Part shown: one piece after another, positions 48,212 through 58,103 of the stretch
Position numbering within the stretch: the stretch's first letter is position 1
Layout of the letters: each line of letters begins with the position of its first letter
Source of the DNA: Saprospiraceae bacterium
Lineage (GTDB): Bacteria > Bacteroidota > Bacteroidia > Chitinophagales > Saprospiraceae
Reading direction: 5' to 3'
Assembly: GCA_016715245.1 (NCBI GenBank)
Contig: JADKAS010000009.1
Span: 118,457-182,456, forward strand
Length of the DNA stretch: 64,000 nucleotides
Notes under the pieces: model-generated
The model's database searches: none
Told to the model about the DNA's origin: nothing
The model's input: only the letters and a program-made list of their open reading frames with translations
Program-made: the position numbers and the translations under genes

Positions 48212-50521
48212 GTGGTAGTAAAAGCAAATGAAGTTACTCTGGTTAACGCACCACTTGAAGAAGAATCTCAGGTCCTGGAAGAAGTTGTCGTAAAAGCAGC
48301 GGCTACCAGAAATACTGAAGTTGCTCTGGCAACAATCAGAAGAAATTCATCCAATGTTCTCGATGGTATTTCATCCGGTAATTTCAAAAAAATAGGTGAT
48401 TCTGATGCAGCCTCTGCTATGAAAAGAGTTACAGGGGTATCGGTTGAAGGAGGTAAATATGTTTTTGTTAGGGGTCTTGGAGACCGTTACACAAAATCTA
48501 CCTTAAACGGTATGGAGGTTCCGGGTCTCGATCCTGACAGAAATACACTTCAAATGGATATTTTTCCTACCAGCATTCTGGATAATATTATAGTCTTAAA
48601 GACATTTACTGCTGATTTACCTGCCGATTTTACAGGAGGTGTTGTAAATATAGCTACAAAAGATTTTCCTGAAGAAAAAAATATGACCATTTCAGGTGGA
48701 TTATCTTATAACCCTGATATGCATTTTAATAGCAGTTATCTTTCCTCTTCAAAAAGCAGTTCTGACTTTTTAGGTTTTGATGATGGATTACGAGCTATTC
48801 CTACAAATAAAAGTACCAATATTCCTTTCAGAACCGATGCGTTGGTCGATCCTCAGGGCGTTGGAAAACAATATGGTAATATTCTGCAGGGATTCAATCC
48901 TAACATGGCGGTAAGCCAGACAAGAAGTTTTGCAGACTTTAGCCTCGGCTTCTCTTTAGGAAATCAAATTCAAAGATCAAAGTACGCCATCGGTTACAAT
49001 GTGGGTTTGTCTTACATCAACAATACTGAATATTATACTGATGTTGAATATAACCTCTATGGAAAGGACAGAATTATTTCCAATTTTCAATTGGAAGAAA
49101 GAGTAAAACAAAAGGGTAGCTTTGGTTCAAATAATGTTATTGCCGCAGGACTTGGTGGCCTTTCTTTTAAAACGAAAACATCAAAAATCGCCTTGAGTTT
49201 GATGCATATTCAAAATGGTGAGTCAAAAAACGGTATTTTTAGCTTTACCAGCACGAATTTTGGAGCAAATTTCTCAGCATTTCAACACAATATCGAATAC
49301 AGTGAAAGAAGGATTACCAACGTATTGTTGAAAGGGGAACATTCTCTGGCTAAAGGAAAATGGGATGTCAGATGGAATCTTTCTCCTACATTGTCTTCCA
49401 TCTACGATCCGGATATCAGAATTGCCCGATACAGAAATGACGGAACAAGCCTTACTATAGGCACAGAATCCGGAATTCCTGAAAGGACATGGAGATTTTT
49501 GGATGAAATCAACTATAACGGGAATACCCACATAGACTATAAGTATAAAGTAAAAGGTCAGGCTTCCAAACTGAAAATGGGTTTGAATGCAGTGATAAAA
49601 CAACGTGATTTTGAAATTCAGAATTTTCAGATTTATACAAATGGTATGACTTTAACGGGTAACCCTGATGAAATATTCAACCCTGCCAACCTTTGGAGTC
49701 CTGAGAATTTGAATGGTGTCACTTATGATCCACAGTTTATTCCTTTTAACCCCAATAAATTTAATTCATCATCATCCAATTTCGGGGGATATATTTCAAA
49801 TGAAATGTATGTGGCCAAAAAATTGAAGGCAATCGCTGGAGTCAGGGTAGAAAAATTTGACCTGTTGTACAGCGGAAGAAATCAAAACCGTGAAACGTTT
49901 AGTAATAAAAAGATGTTTGACGAATTTAAGGTTTTCCCAACGGCTAATTTTATTTATGAACTGACAGGAAAGCAGAATCTTAGGGTTTCATACGCCAGAA
50001 CTGTTGCCAGACCTTCTTTTAAGGAAGCATCTTTTGCCACCATTCTTGATCCTATTTCAGGTCGTACTTTCATAGGTGGTTTTTTCAAGGACATCAATGT
50101 ACAGACCGGCGAAGAAATTTGGGATGGCCAATTGGTAAGTACAGATATAGACAATTTTGACCTAAGATGGGAAATGTTTCAGGAAGAAGGACAACTTATT
50201 TCTGTAAGTTCTTTCTATAAAATGCTGAAAAATCCAATAGAAATAGTACAATATGTTCAGGCAGCTGGTAATTTTCAACCCAGAAACGTTGGTAACGGAA
50301 CGATTCTTGGTTTTGAATTTGAAATTTTCAAAAACCTCGGAGGTATTAATAATATACTATCAAATATACATTTTAATCTGAATGCAACCTATGTTTATTC
50401 TCAGGTAGAAATGAGTGCATCGGAACTTCAGTCAAGACAACTGACAGCCAGAGAAGGGCAGGAAATCAAAAATACCAGACCCATGGCTGGACAGGCCCTT
50501 ATATCATCAATTCAGGTTTGA
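48212..50521 (+). CDS. TonB-dependent receptor, central fragment
   Basis: A 769-residue intact frame covering the end of the regulatory-like domain, the plug and most of the barrel. Its nominal start (GTG 48212) is internal, because coding similarity continues upstream in another frame. The frame ends out of phase after GQALISSIQV. The rest of the barrel continues in the frame from about 50,499. Confidence 0.8.
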   Translation: MVVKANEVTLVNAPLEEESQVLEEVVVKAAATRNTEVALATIRRNSSNVLDGISSGNFKKIGDSDAASAMKRVTGVSVEGGKYVFVRGLGDRYTKSTLNGMEVPGLDPDRNTLQMDIFPTSILDNIIVLKTFTADLPADFTGGVVNIATKDFPEEKNMTISGGLSYNPDMHFNSSYLSSSKSSSDFLGFDDGLRAIPTNKSTNIPFRTDALVDPQGVGKQYGNILQGFNPNMAVSQTRSFADFSLGFSLGNQIQRSKYAIGYNVGLSYINNTEYYTDVEYNLYGKDRIISNFQLEERVKQKGSFGSNNVIAAGLGGLSFKTKTSKIALSLMHIQNGESKNGIFSFTSTNFGANFSAFQHNIEYSERRITNVLLKGEHSLAKGKWDVRWNLSPTLSSIYDPDIRIARYRNDGTSLTIGTESGIPERTWRFLDEINYNGNTHIDYKYKVKGQASKLKMGLNAVIKQRDFEIQNFQIYTNGMTLTGNPDEIFNPANLWSPENLNGVTYDPQFIPFNPNKFNSSSSNFGGYISNEMYVAKKLKAIAGVRVEKFDLLYSGRNQNRETFSNKKMFDEFKVFPTANFIYELTGKQNLRVSYARTVARPSFKEASFATILDPISGRTFIGGFFKDINVQTGEEIWDGQLVSTDIDNFDLRWEMFQEEGQLISVSSFYKMLKNPIEIVQYVQAAGNFQPRNVGNGTILGFEFEIFKNLGGINNILSNIHFNLNATYVYSQVEMSASELQSRQLTAREGQEIKNTRPMAGQALISSIQV

Positions 50522-50826
50522 CATATAAAGCCCCTAAATCAAAAATGGAATTGGGTTTATTTTATAATGTTCAGGGAAGAACCTTAAGATTTGTCGGAGT
50601 GGCTGACAGACCAGATGTCTATACAGTTCCATTTCACAGTTTAAATCTTAATTTTAATATACCTTTTGGAGAAGATGACAGATTTTCAGCAGGTTGCAAA
50701 ATAAATAATATTTTGAATAGTGTCAGACAAGAAGTTTTTTCTGCGTATAATGCAGATGATCAGATATTCACAAATTTAAATCCGGGTAGATCGTTCAGTC
50801 TTAGATTTGCATATCAAATGAGATAA
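50518..50826 (+). CDS. TonB-dependent receptor, C-terminal barrel fragment
   Basis: A 102-residue frame overlapping the previous one by four bases, encoding the last barrel strands (MELGLFYNVQGRTLRF...INNILNS...SFSLRFAYQMR). The final aromatic/basic strand is typical of outer-membrane barrels. It has no start signal of its own and belongs to the receptor after adding one C at 50496-50498. Confidence 0.78.
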   Translation: MTYKAPKSKMELGLFYNVQGRTLRFVGVADRPDVYTVPFHSLNLNFNIPFGEDDRFSAGCKINNILNSVRQEVFSAYNADDQIFTNLNPGRSFSLRFAYQMR

Positions 50827-50831
50827 AAAGA

Positions 50832-50857
50832 AAGAGCGTCTGTAAAATGACGCTCTT
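50832..50857 (+). terminator. hairpin after the receptor gene
   Basis: aagagcgtc (50832-50840) pairs with gacgctctt (50849-50857). The T-tract is weak, so termination may rely on the next hairpin. Confidence 0.6.
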
Positions 50858-50888
50858 CCAAAAGTTTTCACTTTAATGTGTATATGGC

Positions 50889-50922
50889 AACAGCACTTTT
50901 ATTTTAAAGTGCTGTTTTTTTT
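50889..50922. terminator. terminator between the receptor gene and asnB
   Basis: aacagcacttt (50889-50899) pairs with aaagtgctgtt (50906-50916), with T-rich sequence on the plus side. It lies between convergent genes and may serve both. Confidence 0.7.
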
Positions 50923-52588
50923 AATTCAATGAGTCATTGTGCACTCCTGCAACAGCCCTGCCTGAAGGGTCGTTCTGATTTTTAAATGCTTCGTCCCACT
51001 CCAGGGCGATTTTAGTGCTGCAAGCGACAGAAGCTTCCTGCGGCACACTCAAAGCGGCTGTATCGGAAGGGAAATGTTCTGTAAATATCGATCGGTAATA
51101 GTACTCTTCCTTATTGGTTGGTGTCTGTATCGGAAAAGTATGATGGGCATTGGCCATTTGTTCATCCGTGATTTTTTCCTGAACCATAGCCTTTAGCGTG
51201 TCAATCCAGTTATAACCGACACCATCAGAAAACTGCTCTTTTTGTCTCCACGCCACTTCAGCCGGCAAATAGTCTTCAAACGCCTTTCTAAGCACCCATT
51301 TTTCCATTTTTTCTTTGGACGCCATTTTATCGGAAGGATTGATTCTCATAGCTACGTCCATAAATTCTTTGTCCAGGAAGGGAACTCTACCCTCAATACC
51401 CCATGCTGCAAGAGATTTGTTGGCACGAAGACAGTCGTACATATGAAGTTTACTTAATTTTCGAACGGTTTCCTCATGAAATTCTTTGGCATTTGGCGCT
51501 TTATGAAAATAGAGGTAACCACCAAATAATTCATCAGCTCCTTCTCCGGATAATACCATTTTTACACCCATGGACTTAATAACTCTGGCCATAAGATACA
51601 TAGGTGTAGAAGCCCGGATAGTAGTAATGTCATACGTTTCAAGATTATAAATAACATCCCTGATAGCATCGAGACCTTCCTGGATTGTAAACTTAATTTC
51701 ATGGTGTACAGTGCCGATATGGTCAGCTACTCTTCTGGCTGCTGCCAGGTCAGGGGATCCTTCAAGACCTACAGCAAAAGAATGAAGTCGTGGCCACCAC
51801 GCAGCTTGTGTGTCATCACTTTCAATTCTTTTTTCAGAATATTTTTTAGCTATGGCAGAGGTTATGGAAGAATCGAGGCCACCGGACAACAAAACCCCAT
51901 AAGGAACATCGGACATTAGTTGTCTGTGAACAGCGTCTTCCAAGGCTTTTCTCAACCCATCAATATTTGTTTTATTATTTTTAACAGCATCATATTCTGT
52001 CCAATCCCGATTATACCATTTAACAAAGTTTTTATCAGCACTATAATAATAATGTCCTGGTGGAAAAAGTTGAATTTTATTACAGATTCCTTCCAGCGCT
52101 TTTAATTCTGAAGCGACATAAAAAGTTCCTTTTTTATCCCAACCTATATATAATGGGATTATTCCCATGTGGTCTCTGGCTATCAGATATTCATTTTTTT
52201 CAACATCGTATAAAACAAAACCAAAAATTCCATTCAGGTCGTCGAGAAAATCAACGCCTTTTTCCCTGTACAGAGCCAAAATCACTTCACAATCGGATTC
52301 AGTTTGAAATGTATAAGGATTTTTGAGTTTTTTCCGTAATTCACGGTGATTATAAATTTCACCATTTGCCGCTAACACCAGTTTATGATCTTCAGAAAAC
52401 AAGGGTTGTTTGCCGGAGGCAGGGTCAACTATGGCAAGTCTTTCGTGGGCTAATATGCTGTTTGAATCAGCATAAATACCACTCCAATCTGGCCCCCTGT
52501 GCCGGATTTTTTTTGCCATTTCTAAAATTCTTGGTCTTAGAGATTCCGATGTTTCTTTTAATTCAAAGGCACAAACAATTCCACACAT
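50921..52588 (-). CDS. asnB: asparagine synthetase B (glutamine-hydrolysing)
   Basis: A 555-residue cytosolic enzyme making asparagine from aspartate, ATP and glutamine. After removal of Met1, Cys2 (MCGIVCAFE) is the N-terminal nucleophile of the glutaminase domain. The domain continues with RHRGPDWSGIY, LAHERLAIVD and NGEIYNH. The synthetase domain begins near residue 210 with the PP-loop SGGLDSS (about 235), followed by LSGEGADELFGGYLYF. Length matches the family (about 554). It is flanked by convergent and tandem neighbours without an obvious operon. Confidence 0.96.
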   Translation of the reverse strand: MCGIVCAFELKETSESLRPRILEMAKKIRHRGPDWSGIYADSNSILAHERLAIVDPASGKQPLFSEDHKLVLAANGEIYNHRELRKKLKNPYTFQTESDCEVILALYREKGVDFLDDLNGIFGFVLYDVEKNEYLIARDHMGIIPLYIGWDKKGTFYVASELKALEGICNKIQLFPPGHYYYSADKNFVKWYNRDWTEYDAVKNNKTNIDGLRKALEDAVHRQLMSDVPYGVLLSGGLDSSITSAIAKKYSEKRIESDDTQAAWWPRLHSFAVGLEGSPDLAAARRVADHIGTVHHEIKFTIQEGLDAIRDVIYNLETYDITTIRASTPMYLMARVIKSMGVKMVLSGEGADELFGGYLYFHKAPNAKEFHEETVRKLSKLHMYDCLRANKSLAAWGIEGRVPFLDKEFMDVAMRINPSDKMASKEKMEKWVLRKAFEDYLPAEVAWRQKEQFSDGVGYNWIDTLKAMVQEKITDEQMANAHHTFPIQTPTNKEEYYYRSIFTEHFPSDTAALSVPQEASVACSTKIALEWDEAFKNQNDPSGRAVAGVHNDSLN

Positions 52589-52726
52589 ATTGATAAATTA
52601 AAATAAAAAGAAAGGGTTTTATTATTTAAAAAGTGATTCGTTTTAATCATAATTTTTCACATATAAAAGAAGACATATATTAATAATAATTTATTTTAAT
52701 TGATATACCGTTTATCAAATAATTGG

Positions 52727-52734
52727 CAAAGGTA
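52727..52734 (-). promoter_or_regulatory. possible -7 box of asnB
   Basis: TACCTTTG on the minus strand, about 140 bp upstream of asnB. It fits TAnnTTTG but the leader would be long. Confidence 0.3.
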
Positions 52735-52796
52735 AGGGTTTCGTTATTAAGATTTAAACCGGGAGGAGTAAAATTGTAGTTTGTAAAGATAATCAA

Positions 52797-53842
52797 TTAC
52801 AATTTTTTAAATTTTTGAAGATTTGTACTTATAGTAACGTGGTTTGTAGCTCCGGCAACATGGTGAAAAGTAGCGGCATAATCCAATTTAAAATAACTAA
52901 TTTTGAAACCGATACCCATAGAAAAACCCGCAAGACTTCTTAGCGATTCGACAGAAAGTTCTTTCCTTTGAATGTGATTATATCCTCCGCGGATTCGAAA
53001 ATTCTGATTTTTTCCCAGCAGAAATTCGCCATTAAAACTGAAATGCCTGAATAAATTGTCTGTTTCTTTTTGCAAGCCACTTTCTTCTTCCTGTTCACCG
53101 AAAAGACTCTGACTCTGCTCTTTTTCCGGGTCATCATACCTGATATTCCACCGTTGAAGCTGGCGCAAAATAATTGAAAACCTGAACGGAAGGTATTTTA
53201 ACCTTTTGGAATACCCCAGTTGTATATCCAAAGGTGCAGAAGCATTTTTGGCGTTAAAACTGCTGATTTCTCCGCCTAAATTTCGAACAACAAGACCTAG
53301 AGAACTATAGGCACTGTCAATAAAATAAATAGCGCCGACATCAGTCGCCAGGCCAAAGGAATTGTAGGTTTCAAAAGAACTGAATATACTTTTTACATTT
53401 ACACCCAGCATCAATTTGTCTTTGATTGATTTTGATGCTCCTATAATCAGGGCTGTTTCTCCGGCTGAAAAATTACCCTCGCTGATACCGATTTCGTTGC
53501 CATACTTAAAATCTCCGTAATTGAAATGGTGCAGGCCTACATGAGTATTCACCTTCCATTTAGAGAAACTATGACCGTAGGCAGCATAGGTATGTTGAAT
53601 ATCTGCAAAATGAAACTGATGAGAAACAGATATGTTTCCATGGGTTTTAGGATTTAAAGATGCTGGGTTTATATAGGCCAGAGTTACATCGTCATCACAT
53701 ACGGTGATAAGACTACCTCCAAGGGCCTTAACCTTGCAGAATTAGGGAGACTCAGAAATTGATATGTATAATTTCCACCTGTCTGGCCGGAAAGAGAATA
53801 TGTAGTCAAAAAAAGTAAAAAAACAGAATAAAAATACTTCAT
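52797..53842 (-). pseudogene. porQ: PorQ-like T9SS protein, one frameshift
   Basis: Reconstructed protein of about 348 residues starting at ATG 53842. A signal peptide is followed by GGNYTYQFLSLPNSARLKALGGS, then VCDDDVTLAYINPASLNPKTHGNIS and a beta-rich barrel, the layout of PorQ, an outer-membrane partner in the T9SS attachment complex that handles C-terminal sorting domains. One A is missing (a T on the plus strand at 53728-53729). Adding it joins the first about 40 codons to the intact 252-codon frame 52797-53552. Its start overlaps the stop of the MORN lipoprotein gene (ATGA), so the two are coupled. T9SS cargo elsewhere in the window makes an intact PorQ likely in the living cell. Confidence 0.8.
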
Positions 53843-54462
53843 TTTGGTTTATATATTAGGTCATAATTATCGATTTTCCAGGTAGATCTGCAAATGGCAA
53901 AACTGTCGCAAATCATTTTTTTAATCAGCAAACCAGTGCTGTCAAATTCTTCCAGATCGCCAAATTCATTGGGTCCGTTTAGGTATGCTCCTTTCCATTG
54001 AATTTTACCGTTTTCAAAATATTCCACAAAATTTCCATTTTCCTGATTATCCCGAAAAGAAACCACTTCTTTTAGATTGCCGTTTTGGTAATACACTTTT
54101 ACCTCACCATTAAGTATATTATTAGAATAATGTTTATCTGTCCACAACTGGCCATTTTTATAAAATGTCTGATAAGGCCCGTGCAACTCCCCATTTTCGT
54201 TGTAATTTTCAATTATTTCAAGATTACCTTCCGGATAATTCAATTTTCTTACACCTTTCAACTTTCCGTTTTTGTATTCCGCGGTTTCGTAAGGCAGACC
54301 CGAATCATAAAAAGAAGAATAGGTACCATTTTTTTCACCTTTTTTATTAACCGTAAATTCTTCCATTATTTTTCCGTTTGTGTGATATGTCTTTTGACTT
54401 TGCTGACTACACGAAATAAAAATCAATAATAAGAAAGATATTTTTAATATTTGGTACAACAT
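53839..54462 (-). CDS. MORN-repeat lipoprotein
   Basis: A 207-residue protein with a lipoprotein signal (LLIFISC, Cys18). About 150 residues of MORN_2-type repeats follow, about 22 residues each, with the pattern Y.NG.L....Y.NG.L.G (GPYQTFYKNGQLWTDKHY, EYFENGKIQWKGAY). A C-terminal stretch with two Cys (MICDSFAICRS) follows. MORN_2 proteins are often described as antitoxin-like YwqK family, but nothing here supports a toxin pair. Its stop codon overlaps the porQ start, placing it first in an operon with porQ. Confidence 0.85.
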   Translation of the reverse strand: MLYQILKISFLLLIFISCSQQSQKTYHTNGKIMEEFTVNKKGEKNGTYSSFYDSGLPYETAEYKNGKLKGVRKLNYPEGNLEIIENYNENGELHGPYQTFYKNGQLWTDKHYSNNILNGEVKVYYQNGNLKEVVSFRDNQENGNFVEYFENGKIQWKGAYLNGPNEFGDLEEFDSTGLLIKKMICDSFAICRSTWKIDNYDLIYKPK

Positions 54463-54777
54463 AAATCTGATTTAAATAATAAAAACGATAAAGTTAGTTA
54501 CATCATTGTGAAGTATAATTACATTATCCAAAATTATTGAATTTAGGTAGAGAAAATCGGAATAAAATGGATGTTTTGTAAAAATTTCTTAGAAAAAGAC
54601 AGTGCGATATGGTAAAAAACCAATTAAACCCAAAACGATTTTGACACAAGAGTAAAACATAATTATTGCAATTGAAAAGAGGATAAAAATCTTTAAGAGT
54701 TTTTCTAATGAAATATATGTGAATATGTTACATTTGAGACTTAAAGGTATCATTATAATAATGAATATGAAACTAAT
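54463..54777. other. divergent intergenic region before trkA
   Basis: About 315 bp of AT-rich sequence between divergent genes. It contains the trkA box at 54729-54736; no gene is supported. Confidence 0.4.
54729..54736 (+). promoter_or_regulatory. -7 box of trkA
   Basis: TACATTTG fits TAnnTTTG, with a leader of about 35 nt before ATG 54778. Confidence 0.5.
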
Positions 54778-56113
54778 ATGAAGATTGTCATAGCCGGTGC
54801 CGGCGGAATAGGATTTCACCTCGCCAAATTATTGTCATTTGCCCGGCATGACATTGTAATAATTGATACCAATCACGATATTCTGGATTATGTAAGAGGC
54901 CATCTTGATGTTTTTACTGTATTAGGGGATGCAACATCTTTGGATACTTTGGAAGAATCCAGAGTTTCATCAGCAGAATTATTTCTTGCGGTGACAACGC
55001 TTGAAAATGATAATATAGTTTCCTGTATTCTTGCTAAAAAACTGGGTGCTAAACAAACAATCGCAAGAATAAATAAAATTTCAAACTTAAGAGAGGAATT
55101 TAAAAAGACATTCAGAGATTTGGGTGTAGACAAAATAATATCACCCTCCTACCTTGCCTCTTTAGAAATAATCAGACTTATTAAATCCGGCAAAATCACA
55201 GATAATTTTGAGTTCGAAAACGGAAAACTTTCTTTGATAGGAATAACGATCAACGAAGAGTCAAAATATATTGGTAAAACTATCCAGGAAATTAAATGGG
55301 TCAAAGGAACACATTACAGCCCTATTGCTATTTTAAGAGGTAACGAAACTATTTTACCGAGAAATCACATTAAAGTAACTAAGGATGACCACATTTATTT
55401 TCTGATAAATACAAAAGAAATTGAGGATTTACTTAGCACAATTGGAACACAGGGCTCCTCGAAGGTAAAAAAAATAATGATTCTTGGAGGAAATGAAATT
55501 TCAATTCAGGTGGCAAAAATGCTTGAAGAAGAGATTAGTATTACAATTGTTGAAAAAAATGAAACCGTTTGCAAACGATTGGTGAATGAATTAAATAATA
55601 CATTAATTATAAAGGGAGATCCTTCCAATATAGAATTATTGAGAGAAGAAGGATTATTGGAAATGGACGCATTAATTTCTTTGACTCAGGATTCTGAAAT
55701 TAATATTATATCATGCCTTATGGCGACGAAAGAAGGAGTAAAAAGAACAATTTCATTAGTTGATAATGTTGAATACATACATATTTCGCAAAATCTTGGT
55801 GTTGACACGATTATCAAAATTAATTGCAGCCAATTATATGTTTCGTTTTGTTCGTAAGGGCAGCATTGAAGCTATAGCCAGTTTGCACGGTGTAAACGCT
55901 GAGGTTATTGAATTTGTAATTAACAAAGAAAGTCAGTTGACGAAAAACAATCTAAGAACATTAAAATTTCCGGAAAATGCCCTAATAGGAGGAGTGATAA
56001 GAGGAGAAGAAAATCTGGTTCCAACAGGAGATTTTACGCTTCAATTGAACGACAAGGTAATCGTTCTTGCCTTACCGGAAGCCTTAGGAAAAATAGAAAA
56101 CTTATTCAGGTAA
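54778..56113 (+). pseudogene. trkA: TrkA potassium-channel regulatory subunit, one frameshift
   Basis: Reconstructed protein of about 446 residues with two RCK modules. The first Rossmann motif is IAGAGGIGFHLAKLL at the N-terminus, and the second (ILGGNEISIQVAKML) begins near residue 235. Each is followed by a C-terminal regulatory domain. The frame breaks at about 55812-55820, where two bases appear to be missing: expected TIINKKLIAANY, actual TIIKINCSQLY. The rest runs in frame 55760-56113 and ends ENLFR. It controls K+ uptake through TrkH, whose gene starts 7 bp downstream. Confidence 0.85.
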
Positions 56114-56120
56114 TAAAAAA

Positions 56121-57575
56121 ATGCAGTTTAACCTCCAACCTATTTCGAATGTTCTTGGTGTGTTGATGATCATTTTTGGATTGTCAATTTTGTCCTGCGG
56201 AGGAGTAGCTTTATATTATGAAGGTGGTGATTCAGACCCAATAATAAAAGCGGGACTGGTAACATTTTTTTTCGGTACTGCTGCATGGGGATATAAATTT
56301 AAAAGCGAAGCAAATGTAAATAAAAAAGAAGGATATCTGATTGTATCACTTGCCTGGATACTTATGAGTCTTTTTGGCGCACTTCCTTATTATTTTGCAG
56401 GGGTTTGCCCAAATTTTGCCAATGCATTTTTTGAATCAGTTTCAGGACTTACTACTACAGGAGCGTCAATTTTTGGAGATATTGAATCTTTACCAAAGGG
56501 AATATTAATGTGGAGAAGTTTGTCTCAATGGATAGGAGGAATGGGAATTGTAGTACTTACTATAGCGTTGTTTCCTTTATTGGGAATTGGAGGTATAGAA
56601 CTCTTTACCGCAGAATCACCTGGACCCACTACTGATAAATTGCATCCAAGAATCAAAGAAACTGCCAAAAGATTATGGTTTTTATATTTTATAATAACTG
56701 TACTTTTGATTTTACTTTTGTGGGTCGGAGGAATGACTTTGTTTGACAGTATAAATCATGCTTTTGCCACTGTTTCAACAGGCGGTTTCAGTACAAAAAA
56801 CACGAGTATTGCTTTTTACGAATCACCATTTATACATTATACGCTCGCCGTCTTTATGCTGATCTCCGGAATGAATTTTTCGATTCTGTATTATGGGTAT
56901 AAAAGGTATTTCCGGAAAATGTGGAGTAATGACGAATTCAGGTATTATCTCTATTTTTGTTTTGGCGCTTTGGCAATAATATCTTTACTGGTCAACTTAG
57001 TCAATCCGGGAGATTTTGAAAAAAATTTCAGAGATTCATTTTTTCAATTTGCAAGTATTGTTACCACAACAGGATTTGTAACATATGATTATACAACATG
57101 GGGAAATGGTTTGACCATGATATTTTTTTTATTGTTGTTTATAGGTGGATGTGCAGGCTCAACAGCCGGGGGCATAAAAATTATCAGACATACGGTTTTT
57201 GTAAAAAATATGTTTTTAGAATTCAGGAGGATTCTGCATCCGAGAGCGATGATCCGGTTAAAAATAAACAAAGAAGTGGTTCCGCCGAGAATATTGACCC
57301 ATATCCTCGTTTTTTTATTGGTTTACCTTTTAGTTGTGGTTGTAGGAAGTTTGATCATGATGTTTTTAGGTATAGATCTTGCCACATCACTGAGTATGGT
57401 AGCAACCACTTTAGGTAACGTTGGTCCTGGTATTGGAAAAGTAGGACCACCGTATAATTTTGGTGATTTTCCGGATACAGCAAAATGGGTATGTTCTGCG
57501 TTGATGATTATTGGAAGATTGGAATTATTTACTATTTTGATTTTATTCTCCCGTTCATTTTGGCGTACGAATTAA
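56121..57575 (+). CDS. trkH: TrkH potassium uptake channel
   Basis: A 484-residue inner-membrane protein with about 10 helices and the four selectivity-filter loops of Trk/Ktr channels: SGLTTTGASIF, TVSTGGFS, VTTTGF and LGNVGPG. K+ enters here under the control of TrkA. It starts 7 bp after the trkA stop and is intact. TrkA and TrkH adjacent in one operon is the usual bacterial arrangement. Confidence 0.95.
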   Translation: MQFNLQPISNVLGVLMIIFGLSILSCGGVALYYEGGDSDPIIKAGLVTFFFGTAAWGYKFKSEANVNKKEGYLIVSLAWILMSLFGALPYYFAGVCPNFANAFFESVSGLTTTGASIFGDIESLPKGILMWRSLSQWIGGMGIVVLTIALFPLLGIGGIELFTAESPGPTTDKLHPRIKETAKRLWFLYFIITVLLILLLWVGGMTLFDSINHAFATVSTGGFSTKNTSIAFYESPFIHYTLAVFMLISGMNFSILYYGYKRYFRKMWSNDEFRYYLYFCFGALAIISLLVNLVNPGDFEKNFRDSFFQFASIVTTTGFVTYDYTTWGNGLTMIFFLLLFIGGCAGSTAGGIKIIRHTVFVKNMFLEFRRILHPRAMIRLKINKEVVPPRILTHILVFLLVYLLVVVVGSLIMMFLGIDLATSLSMVATTLGNVGPGIGKVGPPYNFGDFPDTAKWVCSALMIIGRLELFTILILFSRSFWRTN

Positions 57576-57605
57576 TAATAATTACCCATTAAACAGGAAT
57601 ATTTT

Positions 57606-58103
57606 ATGGAGAAAGAGTTAATTGAGGAGTTCAGAAGGAGAGTAATACATGAGTCCATACAAAGGATAAAAACCTGCCTTAATATGGTGGATGAATCAAA
57701 ACTTTGGTTTCGCCAAAATGACGAGGTTAATAGTATCGGAAACTTAATACTTCACCTTGATGGAAACGCAAGACAATGGGTGTTTTCAGGTATTGGTAAT
57801 GTTCCTGACAAAAGAGACAGAAGTTCAGAATTTATTCCCGATCAAAATATAACGAAGGATAAGTTGTCGTTCATACTAAATAATCTGGAAGACGATTTGG
57901 AAAATTTTTTTTCCAGCACAGAATTAGGAACATTGACAGATAAACGGAAAGTTCAGGTATTTGAAGAAACCGGAATTTCCATACTAATTCATGTCATAGA
58001 ACATTTTTCATACCATACCGGTCAGATCACTCTTTTGACAAAATTATTTACAGGTATGCCTACTAACTATTACGGAGGACTCAATTTGGACATATATGAA
58101 TGA
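57606..58103 (+). CDS. DinB-like/DUF1572 family protein
   Basis: A 165-residue helical protein of the DinB/YfiT-like four-helix bundle group. Conserved His residues occur in the expected places: GNLILHLDGNARQW near residue 50 and HVIEHFSYHTGQI at about 130. These form a metal site in the family. It may be a thiol-dependent transferase (bacillithiol is possible here because bshA is present), but the reaction is unknown. Its stop overlaps the following SDR gene by 8 bp, so they are co-translated. Confidence 0.8.
   Translation: MEKELIEEFRRRVIHESIQRIKTCLNMVDESKLWFRQNDEVNSIGNLILHLDGNARQWVFSGIGNVPDKRDRSSEFIPDQNITKDKLSFILNNLEDDLENFFSSTELGTLTDKRKVQVFEETGISILIHVIEHFSYHTGQITLLTKLFTGMPTNYYGGLNLDIYE

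Larger units (their letters stand above)
47957..50826 (+). pseudogene. TonB-dependent receptor, frame broken at three sites
   Basis: Reconstructed outer-membrane receptor of about 955 residues. An exported N-terminus (GTG 47957; hydrophobic YLLLTTGFF) is followed by a carboxypeptidase-regulatory-like domain (GFENLATTTDLEGSYQ), a plug domain (VRGLGDRYTKSTLNGM and PADFTGGVVNIATK) and a 22-strand-type barrel ending in FSLRFAYQMR. Breaks: at least one indel between 47957 and 48000, one A missing at 48050-48054, and one C missing at 50496-50498 (repair gives GQAPYIINSGLTYKAPK). It would import an unknown ligand using TonB. The reading frame of the long central part is intact. Confidence 0.82.
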
